From: Geminicoccaceae bacterium
Lineage (GTDB): Bacteria; Pseudomonadota; Alphaproteobacteria; Geminicoccales; Geminicoccaceae
Direction: 5' to 3'
NCBI GenBank assembly: GCA_025999455.1
Contig: AP024683.1
Location: 1,371,501 to 1,435,500 of the forward strand
DNA length: 64,000 bases
In this document: one piece after another, positions 19,158 to 29,192 of the stretch
How positions within the stretch are numbered: position 1 is the first letter of the stretch
Layout of the letters: every line of letters starts with the position of its first letter
Made by a program: the position numbers and the translations under genes
The notes under the pieces: generated by a model
Database searches by the model: none
The model's input: only the letters and a program-made list of their open reading frames with translations
Told to the model about the DNA's origin: nothing

Positions 19158-20465
19158 ATGAGCCAGGCCACGAGCCCCGCGACCGCGCGTCTCGAGATGC
19201 CCGACGGCCGAACGGTCGAGCTGCCCGTCTTGTCGGGCACCATGGGTCCGCCGGTCCTGGACGTGCGCAAGCTCTATGCGGGGGCGGGCGTGTTCACCTA
19301 CGATCCGGGCTACACCTCGACCGCGAGTTGCGAATCCAAGATCACCTACATCGACGGCGACGAGGGGATCCTGCTGCACCGCGGCTACCGGATCGAGGAT
19401 CTGGCGGCCCGCTGTACCTACCTCGAGGTCTGTTACCTCCTCCTCAACGGCGAGCTCCCGACCCGCGCCCAGCTCGACCGGTTCGTGCACGACATCACCT
19501 ACCACACGATGGTGCACGAGCAGATCAGCTACCTCTTCCGCGGGTTCCGCCGCGACTCCCACCCCATGGCGGTGATGATCGGGGTCATCGGCGCGCTGTC
19601 CGCCTTCTATTACGAAGATCTCGACGTCGACGACCCGCACGCGCGGATGATCGTCACGCACCGGCTGATCGCGAAGGTGCCGACGATTGCCGCCATGGCC
19701 TACAAATATTCGATCGGCCAGCCCTTCGTCTATCCGCGCAACGATCTCGACTACGCCTCGAATTTCTTGCACATGATGTTCGCGGTGCCGTGCGAGCCCT
19801 ACCGGATCAATCCGGTGATGGCGCGGGCCCTCGACAAGATCTTCATCCTCCACGCCGACCACGAGCAGAACGCCTCGACCTCGACCGTCCGGCTCGTGGG
19901 CTCGACCGGGGCCAGCCCCTACGCCGCGATCGCCGCCGGGATCGCGGCCTTGTGGGGCCCGGCGCACGGCGGCGCCAACGAGGCCGTGCTCAACATGCTC
20001 AAGCAGATCGGCTCGGTCTCGAACATCAAGTCCTTCCTCGAAAAAGTGAAGGACAAAGATTCCCACGTGCGGCTCATGGGCTTCGGCCACCGCGTCTACA
20101 AGAACTACGATCCGCGTGCCGCGGTCCTCAAGGCGAGCGCCGACGAGGTTCTGGCCGAGCTCGGGCACCGGCACAACCCGCTCTTGGAGATCGCCAAGGA
20201 GCTCGAGAAGATCGCGCTCGAGGACGAGTACTTCGTGAAGCGCAAGCTGTTCCCGAACGTCGACTTCTATTCGGGTATCATCCTCGAGGCGATGGGCATC
20301 CCGACCCGGATGTTCACGGCGATCTTCGCCCTCGCCCGGACCGTCGGCTGGATCGCGCAGTGGAACGAGATGATCCAGGATCCGCAGCAGAAGATCGGCC
20401 GACCGCGTCAGCTCTACACGGGCCAGAAGGAGCGGCCGTTCGTGCCCATGGAAGCGCGGGGCTGA
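19158..20465 (+). CDS. gltA: Citrate synthase (type II)
   Basis: This enzyme condenses acetyl-CoA and oxaloacetate in the TCA cycle. It has 435 residues, the size of the hexameric Gram-negative type. Catalytic-site segments are visible: [29 protein letters not shown] and [12 protein letters not shown]. The ATG at 19158-19160 was chosen over upstream in-frame starts because GAGGAGG lies 7 bp before it and the known N-terminus begins here. It converges on fabZ with a 12-bp gap. In many alphaproteobacteria gltA sits near the lpx genes, which are absent here. Confidence 0.96.
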   Translation: MSQATSPATARLEMPDGRTVELPVLSGTMGPPVLDVRKLYAGAGVFTYDPGYTSTASCESKITYIDGDEGILLHRGYRIEDLAARCTYLEVCYLLLNGELPTRAQLDRFVHDITYHTMVHEQISYLFRGFRRDSHPMAVMIGVIGALSAFYYEDLDVDDPHARMIVTHRLIAKVPTIAAMAYKYSIGQPFVYPRNDLDYASNFLHMMFAVPCEPYRINPVMARALDKIFILHADHEQNASTSTVRLVGSTGASPYAAIAAGIAALWGPAHGGANEAVLNMLKQIGSVSNIKSFLEKVKDKDSHVRLMGFGHRVYKNYDPRAAVLKASADEVLAELGHRHNPLLEIAKELEKIALEDEYFVKRKLFPNVDFYSGIILEAMGIPTRMFTAIFALARTVGWIAQWNEMIQDPQQKIGRPRQLYTGQKERPFVPMEARG

Positions 20466-20477
20466 GCCCGGCCCGGG

Positions 20478-20966
20478 TCAGCGGGAGGCCGCCCCGCGGC
20501 TCGCCATCACCTTGGCCGAGAAGCTGCACTCGGTCGCGAGCTCGCCGCCGACCCGGGCCCGACCCTCGAACTTCCAGATGCCGAGCCGCTGGCGCACGAG
20601 CACGACCTCGAGGGCGAGCGTGTCACCCGGGCGGACGGGACGGCGGAAGCGCGCCTCCTCGACCGTCGTGAAATAGACCGTCGTCCCTTCCGCGTCCGGG
20701 CCGAGGCTCGTCACGGCGAGCACGGCTGCGGCCTGGGCGAGCGCCTCGACGATCAAGACACCGGGCATGATCGGATCGTTCGGGAAATGGCCCGGGAAGA
20801 ACGGCTCGTTCAAGGTGACGTTCTTGATCCCGACCGCGCGCTTGAAGGCTTCGATTTCCGTCAGCCGGTCGACCAACAGCATCGGATAGCGGTGCGGGAT
20901 CGCCCGCATGATGCCGGCATAATCGACGTCCGGCAGGCGGGTGCCCACCTCCAGGCTCTCGCTCAT
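20478..20966 (-). CDS. fabZ: 3-hydroxyacyl-[acyl-carrier-protein] dehydratase FabZ
   Basis: This hot-dog-fold enzyme of 162 residues dehydrates beta-hydroxyacyl-ACP in fatty acid elongation. The active-site block [21 protein letters not shown] contains the catalytic His and Glu, and [12 protein letters not shown] is the conserved N-terminal block. It lies 38 bp downstream of skp at the end of the bamA operon. The canonical neighbours lpxD (upstream) and lpxA (downstream) are missing; downstream is the convergent gltA. Confidence 0.95.
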   Translation of the reverse strand: MSESLEVGTRLPDVDYAGIMRAIPHRYPMLLVDRLTEIEAFKRAVGIKNVTLNEPFFPGHFPNDPIMPGVLIVEALAQAAAVLAVTSLGPDAEGTTVYFTTVEEARFRRPVRPGDTLALEVVLVRQRLGIWKFEGRARVGGELATECSFSAKVMASRGAASR

Positions 20967-21004
20967 CTCGGCGCTTCTCCCCCGGTTCTTCTTAGCGGGT
21001 CCGC

Positions 21005-21583
21005 TCAGTCGGCCGTCTCGGGCAGCTTCACGCTCGGCAGCTTGCGGTCGAGCCGGGCCATGACTTCGTCGGTGATGTCGATCTTCGGCGAGAAAAGGAG
21101 CACCGCCGAGGCCGGCAGCACGAGGTTGAAGCCGCGTGTTTCGGCGAGCTCGTCGACGATCTCCTTCAAGGCCTGGCGGACCTGGGCGTTGGCGGCGCCG
21201 AGCGCCTCGTCGAGCTGCCGACGCCGCTCGTTCGAGGCGCGCTGGAGGGCCTGGACCGCCTCTTCGTACTCCTTGCGCTTCTGGGCGAAGACCTCGGCGG
21301 CGAGCACGGTCCGCTGGCGGGACAGCTCCTTGCCGAGCTCGGCGAGCCGCTGCTCCTCCTTGGCGAGCTGGTCGAGATAGAGTTTGCGGCGCACCTCGAG
21401 CTGCTGCTGGATGCTCTTGGCGGCCTTCGAATCGCGCATGATCCGCTGATGGTCGACGACGGCCGCGACCGTGGCCGGCAAGGGCTGGGCGGCGATCGGC
21501 CGGGGCAGGGCCGCGAGGGCGAGCGTGCCGAGGGCGACGCGGCCCAATCTCCGACGGGCGATCGGCCGTCCCCAGCCCCGCAT
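21005..21583 (-). CDS. skp: Skp/OmpH family periplasmic chaperone
   Basis: A 192-residue exported protein. The signal peptide spans about residues 1-33 (RRRLGRVALGTLALAALPRPIAAQ). The mature part begins with a short beta segment (VAAVVDHQRIMRDSKAAKSIQQQL), continues as a long charged coiled coil (about 60-150) and returns to a C-terminal beta segment, as in Skp trimers that hold unfolded outer-membrane proteins. It follows bamA by 19 bp, so the chaperone and the insertase are made from one transcript. The ATG at 21581-21583 fits the signal peptide. Confidence 0.9.
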   Translation of the reverse strand: MRGWGRPIARRRLGRVALGTLALAALPRPIAAQPLPATVAAVVDHQRIMRDSKAAKSIQQQLEVRRKLYLDQLAKEEQRLAELGKELSRQRTVLAAEVFAQKRKEYEEAVQALQRASNERRRQLDEALGAANAQVRQALKEIVDELAETRGFNLVLPASAVLLFSPKIDITDEVMARLDRKLPSVKLPETAD

Positions 21584-21602
21584 GCGCGCCCCCGTCCGCC
21601 CC

Positions 21603-23888
21603 TCAGAAGCGCGTGCCGAAGGAGATCCGGAAGGTCTCGGTCTCGTCCTCGTCCTCCTTGCGCACGGCGTAGCCGAGGTCGATCGCGAGCGGCCCGAGAG
21701 GCGAGAGCCAGGAGAGCCCCACACCCACCGAGGCGCGCAGATCGCCGCTGTCGGCGATGCGCGGGCTGTCGATGTCGATGTCGGTGAGCGTGCCCACGTC
21801 GGTCCAAGCCCGGCCGAAGAAGCGCAACTCCTTGGGCAGACCCAACGGGAAGCGCAGTTCGGCCGTGCCGACGTAATAGAGATTGCCGCCGAGCGCGTCG
21901 TCGGTGCGGCGGTCGCGCGGGCCGAGCCCGGCGAAGCTGAAGCCGCGGAAGGTCGACCCACCGATGAAGAAGCGCTCGGAGAGTGTCACGTCCTCGCCGC
22001 CGAAAGCGAAGACGTAGCCGGCCGAGAGACCGAGATTGAGCACCCACTCGGGCGCGAAGGGGTAGTACCAGTCGGCCCGTCCCTCGTGCTTCAGGTAGCG
22101 GCTGTCGCCGCCGAGCCCCGCCACCTCCTGCTCGAGCCGGAGCGCGTAGCCCTCGGAGGGGAGGAAGCGCTGGTCGCGCCGATCGTAGGTGAAGCTCTGG
22201 CCGACCGCCGAGGTCCAGCGCGCCCCCTGTTCGTCGCGGATGAAGGGCGAGGCGTCGTCGTCGACGTCCTGGATCTGCGTCCGCTTGAGCGAATAATAGA
22301 CGCCGTGCCGCAAATTCTCGGTCAGCGCGTAGCTCGCACGGACCCGACCACCCGTCAGGGTCTGGTCGAAGTTCGCCTCGGTCTGATAGTTGGTCTTGGT
22401 GCGGAAGACGTCGAAGCCGGCGGCGAGCTCGCGGTCGAGGAACCAGGGTTCGGTGAAGCTGAACTGGACGTTCTGACGGCGGGCCGAGAGCGTGAAGTTG
22501 GCGGTCACGTCCTGGCCGCGGCCCAACAGGTTGCGCTCGCGGAAGCGGACGTCGCCGAGCGGCCCGTCGGTCGTCGAATAACCGGCACCGAAGGAGAGCT
22601 CGCCCGTCGACCGCTCGCTCACCCGGACCTTGATCACGGTGCGGTCGGGCGCGCTGCCCGGCTCGTTGCGGACCTCGACGGATTCGAAGAAGCCGAGATT
22701 GATGATCCGTTGCCGGGAGCGGCGGAGGAGGGCGGCGTTGAAGGCGTCGCCCTCGGCGAGGCGGATCTCGCGGCGGATCACCGAATCGAGCGTCCGCACG
22801 TTGCCCGAGATGTCGATCCGTTCGACGTAGACCCGCGGGCCCTCGCGCACGTCGAAGGTCACGTCGACCGTGCGGTCCTCGCGGTTCTTGCGCTGTTGGA
22901 CGTCGATCTGGGTGAAGGCGTAGCCGAGCGAGCCGAGCTGATCGGTGAGCTTCTGCACCGTGGCTTCGAGCTGGTCGGCGTTGTAGATCGTCCCCGGCTT
23001 CGCTTCGAGGCTTCCTTGCAGCTGCTCGGGGGCGAGATCCGGCACCGTGCTCCGGATGTCGATCTTGCCGAACTTGTAGACCGGCCCCTCGTCGAGCGTG
23101 AAGGTGATGTAGAACTCCTTGCCGTCCGGGGTGAGTTCCGCCACCGCCGAGACCACCTGGAAATCGGCGTAGCCGCGCGCCTGGTAGAAGCGGCGCAGGA
23201 GCTCCTGGTCGACCTGCAGCCGGTCGGGATCGTAGGTGTCGTCGCTCGTGAAGAGCCGCCACCAGGCCGATTCCACGGTCTGGATCTGGCCGCGCAAGGT
23301 GCTGTCGGAAAACGCCTCGTTGCCGACGAAGCTGATCCCGCGCACCTTCGTGACCGGGCCTTCTTCGATCTCGAAGACGAGATCGACCCGGTTCTGGTCG
23401 AGCTCGATGATCTTGGGCTCGACACGCGCCGAGAAGCGGCCGCTCCGGCGGTAGAGGTCGAGGATCCGGGTCACCGCGTCCTGGACGCGCGCGCGGGTGA
23501 AGACCTGGCGCGGGCGGATGCCGACCTCGGCTTCGAGCGTGGCGTCGTCGAGCGCCCGGTTGCCCTCGAAGGCCACCCGGTTGACGACCGGATTCTCGAC
23601 GACCTCGACGACGAGCCGGTCGCCTTCGCGGCGCAGCCGGACGTCTTCGAAGAGCCCGGTCGCGAACAACGCCTTGAGCGAGGCGTCGAGCCCCTGGGCG
23701 GTGAACGGATCGCCGCGGCGGAGCGTGAGGTAGCTCTCGATCGCCGCCTGCTCGACCCGCTGGTTGCCGCTCACCACGATGTCGCGGATCCGGCCGCCCT
23801 CCTGCGCCGCGACCGGCGCGGGCTGGCCCAGGGCCACGGCGGCGGCGAGGGCCGCGCCGGCGAAGGGGCGACGCCAGCTCGTGCGCAT
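21603..23888 (-). CDS. bamA: Outer membrane protein assembly factor BamA
   Basis: BamA is the Omp85 core of the BAM complex, which folds beta-barrel proteins into the outer membrane. The product (761 residues) has a signal peptide ending APVAAQ, POTRA repeats from about residue 30 to 410 (for example IRDIVVSGNQRVEQAAIESYL) and a C-terminal barrel ending in SFGTRF with the terminal aromatic residue expected of outer-membrane proteins. The ATG at 23886-23888 is used; an in-frame ATG nine codons upstream (23915) would precede the signal n-region. It sits between rseP and skp in the usual order. Confidence 0.95.
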   Translation of the reverse strand: MRTSWRRPFAGAALAAAVALGQPAPVAAQEGGRIRDIVVSGNQRVEQAAIESYLTLRRGDPFTAQGLDASLKALFATGLFEDVRLRREGDRLVVEVVENPVVNRVAFEGNRALDDATLEAEVGIRPRQVFTRARVQDAVTRILDLYRRSGRFSARVEPKIIELDQNRVDLVFEIEEGPVTKVRGISFVGNEAFSDSTLRGQIQTVESAWWRLFTSDDTYDPDRLQVDQELLRRFYQARGYADFQVVSAVAELTPDGKEFYITFTLDEGPVYKFGKIDIRSTVPDLAPEQLQGSLEAKPGTIYNADQLEATVQKLTDQLGSLGYAFTQIDVQQRKNREDRTVDVTFDVREGPRVYVERIDISGNVRTLDSVIRREIRLAEGDAFNAALLRRSRQRIINLGFFESVEVRNEPGSAPDRTVIKVRVSERSTGELSFGAGYSTTDGPLGDVRFRERNLLGRGQDVTANFTLSARRQNVQFSFTEPWFLDRELAAGFDVFRTKTNYQTEANFDQTLTGGRVRASYALTENLRHGVYYSLKRTQIQDVDDDASPFIRDEQGARWTSAVGQSFTYDRRDQRFLPSEGYALRLEQEVAGLGGDSRYLKHEGRADWYYPFAPEWVLNLGLSAGYVFAFGGEDVTLSERFFIGGSTFRGFSFAGLGPRDRRTDDALGGNLYYVGTAELRFPLGLPKELRFFGRAWTDVGTLTDIDIDSPRIADSGDLRASVGVGLSWLSPLGPLAIDLGYAVRKEDEDETETFRISFGTRF

Positions 23889-23945
23889 CCTCGGAGGTCC
23901 TTCTCGTTGGGGCAAGGGCGGGAACCCGGGTGCGTGGATCGCGCC

Positions 23946-25067
23946 TCAGGAGATCAAGCCGGCCAGGAACTCGACGATCTTGAGGTGGACCAGATCGTTC
24001 CAGGTGGCGAACAACATGAGGCTCAAGACCATGGCGAGGCCGAAGCGGAAGGCGATCTCCTGGCTGCGCTCGGTCAAGGGCCGGCCGCGCAGCGCCTCGA
24101 CCCCGTAGAGCACGAGATGGCCGCCGTCCAGCATCGGGATCGGGAAGAGGTTGATCAATCCGAGGTTGATCGACAGGACGGCGGTGAACCAGAGCGCCGG
24201 CACCACGCCGTCCTTGGCGATCTCGCCCGACATCTGGGCGATCCGCAGCGGCCCGCCGAGCTCCTGGGTGCCGCGGGCACCCACGATCATCTCGAAGAGA
24301 CCCTTCAAGGTCCCGGCGATCATCCGGCCGGTCTCGGCCACCGCCTCGACCACCGCCTCGACCGGCCCCGCGCGGCGGAACTCGACCCCGGCCCGGCTCA
24401 CGCCGATGAGGCCGATCCGATGCACCCCGCCGAAGCGGTCGGTGAGCTCGCTCAGCGCCGGCGTGACGGTCAGCCCGAGCTCCTCGCCGTCGCGGCGGAC
24501 GGTGAAGGCGAGCGGCGTTTCCGGGCTCGCGCGGACGATCGTCTGCAGCTCTTCGAAGCTCTCGACCGGGCGCCCGTCGACGGCGAGGATCCGGTCACCG
24601 GGCCGGAGCCCGGCCGCGGCGGCCGGGCTGTCGGGCTGGACCGCCCCGATCTCGGGGGGCGTGAAAGGCCGCCCGCTCAGTACGAAGAGCATCGCCAAGA
24701 GGAGGATCGCGAAGAGGAAATTGGCGAGCGGGCCGGCCGCCACGATCGCCGCCCGGCGGCCCACGCTCTGGGCCGGGAAGCTCTCGGGATCGCCCGCCGC
24801 GGCGAGGTCCGGGGTGCTGCTCGTGGCATCCGCGTCGCCGAGCATCTTGACGTAGCCGCCGAGCGGCACGGCGGAGAACTTCCAGCGCGTGCCACGCCGG
24901 TCGGTGAAGCCGAAGAGCTCCGGGCCGAAGCCGATCGAGAAGACCTCGACGCGCACGCCGCAGGCCCGCGCCACGCGGTAATGTCCCCATTCGTGGACGA
25001 ACACGACGATCGAGAGGATGATCAAGAAGGGGACGAGGTACTGGCCGACGAGGCCCAGAAGGTCCAT
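23946..25067 (-). CDS. rseP: RseP-type site-2 membrane metalloprotease
   Basis: This intramembrane zinc protease of 373 residues cleaves membrane-anchored anti-sigma factors and signal-peptide remnants. The HExxH motif is VHEWGHY (His25, Glu26, His29) in the first membrane helix. A PDZ domain lies near residues 125-190 (PDSPAAAAGLRPGDRILAVDG), and NLFPIPMLDGGHL near the C-terminus supplies the third metal ligand. The ATG at 25065-25067 shares one base with the dxr stop (TGATG), showing translational coupling. Confidence 0.94.
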   Translation of the reverse strand: MDLLGLVGQYLVPFLIILSIVVFVHEWGHYRVARACGVRVEVFSIGFGPELFGFTDRRGTRWKFSAVPLGGYVKMLGDADATSSTPDLAAAGDPESFPAQSVGRRAAIVAAGPLANFLFAILLLAMLFVLSGRPFTPPEIGAVQPDSPAAAAGLRPGDRILAVDGRPVESFEELQTIVRASPETPLAFTVRRDGEELGLTVTPALSELTDRFGGVHRIGLIGVSRAGVEFRRAGPVEAVVEAVAETGRMIAGTLKGLFEMIVGARGTQELGGPLRIAQMSGEIAKDGVVPALWFTAVLSINLGLINLFPIPMLDGGHLVLYGVEALRGRPLTERSQEIAFRFGLAMVLSLMLFATWNDLVHLKIVEFLAGLIS

Positions 25068-26308
25068 CACCGCTCCTTTCGACGCCCGGCCGGGGGGCCG
25101 CCCTCGACGAGCGCGTGCGCCACGCGCCGCGCTTCGCGATCGAAGGCCGTCACGGCCTCGAGCGACCCGACGGGCGCATCGGGCAGGCTCTCGAGCACGC
25201 TCTCGACCGTGCGCACGATGTCGAGGAAGCCGATGCGCCGGGCGAGGAACGCCGCGACCGCCACCTCGTTGGCGGCGTTGAGGATAGTAGGGGCCGCACC
25301 ACCCCGCCGCAAGGCGCGCCGGGCGAGCTCGAGCGCCGGGAACCGCGCGGGATCGGGCGGCTCGAAGTCGAGCCGGCCGACGGCGACAAGGTCGAGCCGC
25401 GGCGCGCCGGTCGCGAGCCGGCCCGGCCAACCGAGCGCGTGGGCGATCGGGATGCGCATGTCGGGAGCCCCGAGCTGCGCCAGGAACGAGCCGTCGGTGA
25501 AGGCGACCAGGCTGTGGACGATCGATTGCGGGTGGACCACGACCTCGATCGTCTCGTCCGCGACGCCGAACAGCCGCTGCGCCTCGATGATCTCGAGGCC
25601 CTTGTTCATCATCGTCGCACTGTCGACGCTGATCTTCGCCCCCATCGACCAGTTCGGGTGGGCGACCGCCTGTTCGGGCGTGGCCGCCGCCATCCGCTCG
25701 AGCGACCAGGTGCGGAAGGGCCCGCCCGAGGCGGTGAGGACGAGCCGCTCGACCGCCGCGATCGGGTTGTCGGCGAGGGCTTGGAAGATGGCGTTGTGCT
25801 CGGAATCGACCGGGAGGAGGACCGCCCCCGATCGGCGGGCCGTCTCGAGCACGAGCGGGCCGGCCGAAACCAAGGGCTCCTTGTTGGCGATCGCGACGAC
25901 GGCGCCGCGCTCGAGGGCGGCGAGCGTGGGGGCGAGCCCCGCCATGCCGACGATGCCGGCCATGACCCATTCGGCCGGGCGGGCCGCCGCCTCGAGGAGG
26001 GCGGCCTCGCCGGCCGCCGCCTCGACCCCACTGCCGGCGAGCGCCTCGGCGAGCTCGCGATAGGCGGCAGGGTCGGCCACCACCGCGAGCCGCGCCCGGT
26101 GGGTGCGGGCGAGGGCGGCCAAGGCCGCGGCGTTGCGCTGCGCGGTCAAGGCCTCGACGCGGTAGAGCTCGGGCCGCTCGGCCACGAGCGCCAAGGTGTT
26201 GCGACCGATCGAGCCGGTCGCTCCCAGAACGGTGATCGTGCGCGGCCGGTCGGCCGAGGGGGGGCGGTACCGCCCGGCTGCCGCGGCGGCGTCGCTCGCC
26301 GCGCTCAT
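25067..26308 (-). CDS. dxr: 1-deoxy-D-xylulose 5-phosphate reductoisomerase
   Basis: Dxr converts DXP to 2-C-methyl-D-erythritol 4-phosphate with NADPH, in the non-mevalonate isoprenoid pathway. It has 413 residues. The NADPH motif ITVLGATGSIGRNT is at about 24-37, followed by NKEPLVSAG, the metal-binding DSEHNAIFQAL and the HPNWSMGAKISVDSATMMNKG block. The ATG at 26306-26308 overlaps the cdsA stop (ATGA), and its stop overlaps the rseP start. It supplies precursors for the undecaprenyl synthase encoded in the same operon. Confidence 0.95.
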   Translation of the reverse strand: MSAASDAAAAAGRYRPPSADRPRTITVLGATGSIGRNTLALVAERPELYRVEALTAQRNAAALAALARTHRARLAVVADPAAYRELAEALAGSGVEAAAGEAALLEAAARPAEWVMAGIVGMAGLAPTLAALERGAVVAIANKEPLVSAGPLVLETARRSGAVLLPVDSEHNAIFQALADNPIAAVERLVLTASGGPFRTWSLERMAAATPEQAVAHPNWSMGAKISVDSATMMNKGLEIIEAQRLFGVADETIEVVVHPQSIVHSLVAFTDGSFLAQLGAPDMRIPIAHALGWPGRLATGAPRLDLVAVGRLDFEPPDPARFPALELARRALRRGGAAPTILNAANEVAVAAFLARRIGFLDIVRTVESVLESLPDAPVGSLEAVTAFDREARRVAHALVEGGPPAGRRKER

Positions 26309-27120
26309 CGGCCGAGCGCCACGACGAGGCCGAGCACGAGCGTGGCGGGCAACAGGCCGTCGATCCGGTCGAGGATCCCGCCGTGGCCCGGCAGGAGGGC
26401 GCCACTGTCCTTGAGCCCGGCCCGCCGCTTGAGCCAGGATTCGAAGAGATCCCCCGCCTGCGCGACGAGCGAAAGGAGCGCCGCGAGCCCGCCCGCCGCC
26501 GGCCAGGGCCAGCCGAGGAACGATCCGCCCCCGGCGCCCACGAGGACGGCACCCAAAAGCCCGCCGCACGAGCCCGACCAGGTCTTGCCCGGGCTGATCG
26601 CCGGGGCGAGGCGCGGCCCGCCCACGGTCCGGCCGACCGCGTAGGCGAGCGTGTCGGTCGCCGCCACGACGGCGAGCAGCCAGAGCACGAGCCCGGCACC
26701 GCCGCGCGGATCCTCGCGCAGCCAGAGCAGGACGGCGGCCGGCGCGCCCAGATAGAGCGTGCCGAACGCGGTCCGATGCGGCGCCCCGTCCGGAAGGAGG
26801 GCCGCGAGACCCGCGGCCGCCGTCGCCCCGAGGAGGAGGACCGGCCAGGCGAGGATCCCCGCGCCCGTGCCCACGGCGAGGATCGCCGCCGCGCCGACGA
26901 GAACCGGTGCAGCGATCAGGAGCAGGTGCCCCGGGGAGGCGCCGTCTCGCGCGAGCCCCGCCCATTCGCGGGCGGCGAGGAGGAGCCCCAGGACGAGGAG
27001 GAGGGCGAGGGCGGCGCCGCCCAGGAGCACGGCCCCGGCCGCCACCGCCGCCAACATGAACCCCGAAGCGATCCGGGCGGCGAGCGCCGGGTCGCCGCCT
27101 TCAGCCCGCCCGGGCGCCAT
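26305..27120 (-). CDS. cdsA: Phosphatidate cytidylyltransferase
   Basis: This integral membrane enzyme of 271 residues makes CDP-diacylglycerol from phosphatidate and CTP, the precursor of all phospholipids. Six to eight hydrophobic helices are evident. The C-terminal signature AQAGDLFESWLKRR with LKDSGALLPGHGGILDRIDG is the diagnostic CDP-DAG synthase motif, and ISPGKTWSGSCGG precedes it. The ATG at 27118-27120 lies inside the 3' end of uppS (20-bp overlap). Confidence 0.94.
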   Translation of the reverse strand: MAPGRAEGGDPALAARIASGFMLAAVAAGAVLLGGAALALLLVLGLLLAAREWAGLARDGASPGHLLLIAAPVLVGAAAILAVGTGAGILAWPVLLLGATAAAGLAALLPDGAPHRTAFGTLYLGAPAAVLLWLREDPRGGAGLVLWLLAVVAATDTLAYAVGRTVGGPRLAPAISPGKTWSGSCGGLLGAVLVGAGGGSFLGWPWPAAGGLAALLSLVAQAGDLFESWLKRRAGLKDSGALLPGHGGILDRIDGLLPATLVLGLVVALGR

Positions 27121-27853
27121 AGCGCCGCTCGCGCCGGGCGAACTCGGCCACCGCCGCGGCCAGATGTTCTTCGGTGAAGTCGGGCCAGCCGATCGGCAGG
27201 AAGACGAGCTCGGTGTAGGCGAGCTGCCAGAGGAGGAAGTTCGAGATCCGCTGCTCGCCCGAGGTGCGGATCAAGAGGTCGGGGTCCGGCACGTCGGCGG
27301 CGTAGAGCGCTTCCGCGAAGCGCCGCTCGTCGATCTCCGAGGGATCGAGCCGCCGTTCGCGCACCGCCTCGGCGATCACCCGGGCGGCGCGGACGATCTC
27401 CTGCCGACCGCCATAGTCGAGGGCGATCACGAGGTCCAAGCGGCGATGCTCGCGGGTGCGGGCTTCGGCGCGCTCGATCAAGGCCACGATCTCGGGGTCG
27501 AGCCGCGAGCGCTCGCCGATCACCCGAAGCCGCACCCGGTTCTCGTCGAGCGCGTCGACCTCCTTCTGGAGATAGAAGCGCAAGAGCCGCATGAGCTCGC
27601 CGATCTCGCCCAAGGGCCGGCGCCAGTTCTCGCTCGAGAAGGCGTAGAGGGTGAGGTAGCGGATCCCGAGCCGCACGCAGCCCTCGACGGCCCGGCGGAC
27701 CGCCTGGGCGCCCTGGCGGTGGCCGGCCGCCGGCGGCAGGCCGCGGGCCCGGGCCCAGCGACGGTTGCCGTCCATGATGATGGCGACGTGGACGGGTAGC
27801 GCGCCGGCCGCCGCTTCGGGCGGGCGCGCCTCGACGGCGGCGAGCGCGCTCAT
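27101..27853 (-). CDS. uppS: Isoprenyl transferase (undecaprenyl diphosphate synthase)
   Basis: This cis-prenyltransferase of 250 residues extends farnesyl diphosphate to the C55 carrier lipid used for peptidoglycan and surface polysaccharides. The catalytic Asp28 lies in IIMDGNRRWAR. The blocks LYAFSSENWRRP, IALDYGGRQEI and DLLIRTSGEQRISNFLLWQLAYTE are typical. Its ATG shares one base with the frr stop (TGATG at 27851-27855), and its 3' end overlaps cdsA. Confidence 0.95.
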   Translation of the reverse strand: MSALAAVEARPPEAAAGALPVHVAIIMDGNRRWARARGLPPAAGHRQGAQAVRRAVEGCVRLGIRYLTLYAFSSENWRRPLGEIGELMRLLRFYLQKEVDALDENRVRLRVIGERSRLDPEIVALIERAEARTREHRRLDLVIALDYGGRQEIVRAARVIAEAVRERRLDPSEIDERRFAEALYAADVPDPDLLIRTSGEQRISNFLLWQLAYTELVFLPIGWPDFTEEHLAAAVAEFARRERRYGARAG

Positions 27854-28416
27854 CAGACTTGCCGGATGTCCTTCTCTTTCTGCTCGAGCAATTTGTTGAT
27901 CGCTTCGATGTGGCGGTCGGTGAGCTTCTGGATCTCGTCGCCGATCCGCTTGTATTCCTCGTCCGAGAGGTGGCTCTCCTTGTCGGCGCGCTTGAGCTGG
28001 TTGAGCCCCTCGTGGCGGATGTTGCGCACCGCCACCCGCGCCTGCTCGGCATATTTGTGGGCCGCCTTGACGAGTTCCTGGCGCCGCTCCTGGGTGAGCT
28101 CGGGCAGCGGCACCCGCAGCGTCTGGCCCTCGGTCACCGGGTTGAGCCCGAGCCCGGCACCACGGATCGCCTTCTCGACCGCCTTGACGAGCGCCCGGTC
28201 CCAGACGTTGACGACCAGCATCCGCGGCTCCGGCACGCTGATCGAGGCGAGCTCTTTCAAGGCCATGTGCCCGCCATAGGCTTCGACCTGGATCGGCTCC
28301 AGGAGCCCGGCGCTCGCCCGGCCGGTCCGCAGCCCCTGCAGCTCCTTGCGGAGCGCCTCCACGGCCCCGTCCATCCGCCGCGCGAGCTCCTTGAGGTCGG
28401 GTGCCTGCGCGCTCAT
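27853..28416 (-). CDS. frr: Ribosome recycling factor
   Basis: RRF splits post-termination ribosomes together with EF-G. Length is 187 residues. The N-terminal helix ([21 protein letters not shown]), the hinge region ([24 protein letters not shown]) and the C-terminal helices ([23 protein letters not shown]) match the family. The ATG at 28414-28416 overlaps the pyrH stop by 4 bp. Confidence 0.96.
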   Translation of the reverse strand: MSAQAPDLKELARRMDGAVEALRKELQGLRTGRASAGLLEPIQVEAYGGHMALKELASISVPEPRMLVVNVWDRALVKAVEKAIRGAGLGLNPVTEGQTLRVPLPELTQERRQELVKAAHKYAEQARVAVRNIRHEGLNQLKRADKESHLSDEEYKRIGDEIQKLTDRHIEAINKLLEQKEKDIRQV

Positions 28417-29168
28417 GCCGGCTCCTCCATGATGATCGTGTGCGGGCCCCGGCCCTCGACCGCGCGGGCGAAGGCCCCCGGGGCGTGCACGCTGAAGACG
28501 ATGATCGGGATGCGGCTCTCCCGCGCGAGCGCGATCGCCGAGGCGTCCATGACCTTGAGGTCCTGGGCCAGGACCTCGAGGTAGCTCAGCTTGTCGTAGC
28601 GCCGTGCCGTCGGATCGCGCTTGGGGTCGGCGGAATAGACCCCGTCCACTTGCGTGCCCTTGAGGATGCAGTCGCAGCCGGTCTCGGCCGCCCGCAGCGC
28701 CGCCGCCGTGTCGGTCGTGAAGAAGGGGTTGCCGGTCCCGGCCGCGAAGATGACGATCCGCCCCTTCTCGAGGTGGCGCACGGCGCGGCGGCGGATGTAG
28801 GGCTCGCAGACCGCGGCCATCGGGATCGCCGACATGACCCGGGTCGGGATCCCGGTCTGCTGCTCGATGACGCTCTGCACGGCGAGCGCGTTGATGACCG
28901 TGCCGAGCATGCCCATGTAGTCGGCGGTCGCGCGCTCGACACCGGCGGCGGCGAGCGTGCTGCCGCGGACGATGTTGCCGCCGCCGATGACCATGCAGAC
29001 CTGCACGCCCATGGCGTGCACCGCCGCCACGTCGGCGGCGAGCCGGCGCAGCACGCCGCGGTCGTGGCCGTATTCGCGCTCGCCGAGGAGCGCCTCGCCC
29101 GACATCTTCAAGAGCACGCGGCGGAAGCGGGGCGCTCCGGCCGCCGGCCCGGCCTCGCTGTCCGCCAT
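28413..29168 (-). CDS. pyrH: Uridylate kinase
   Basis: This UMP kinase of the amino-acid-kinase fold (251 residues) makes UDP from UMP. Conserved segments include [12 protein letters not shown] near residue 20, the GGGNIVRG loop near 66, the [19 protein letters not shown] block and the [10 protein letters not shown] nucleotide region. It lies between tsf (24-bp gap) and frr (4-bp overlap) as in most bacteria. Confidence 0.96.
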   Translation of the reverse strand: MADSEAGPAAGAPRFRRVLLKMSGEALLGEREYGHDRGVLRRLAADVAAVHAMGVQVCMVIGGGNIVRGSTLAAAGVERATADYMGMLGTVINALAVQSVIEQQTGIPTRVMSAIPMAAVCEPYIRRRAVRHLEKGRIVIFAAGTGNPFFTTDTAAALRAAETGCDCILKGTQVDGVYSADPKRDPTARRYDKLSYLEVLAQDLKVMDASAIALARESRIPIIVFSVHAPGAFARAVEGRGPHTIIMEEPA

Positions 29169-29192
29169 CGCCGCGCGCTCCCCCGCCCGCGC

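Noticed and set aside
21471-26063. A 1530-codon plus-strand open frame opposite bamA, rseP and dxr
   Set aside because: It is the antisense shadow of well-supported genes; its composition reflects their complemented codons.
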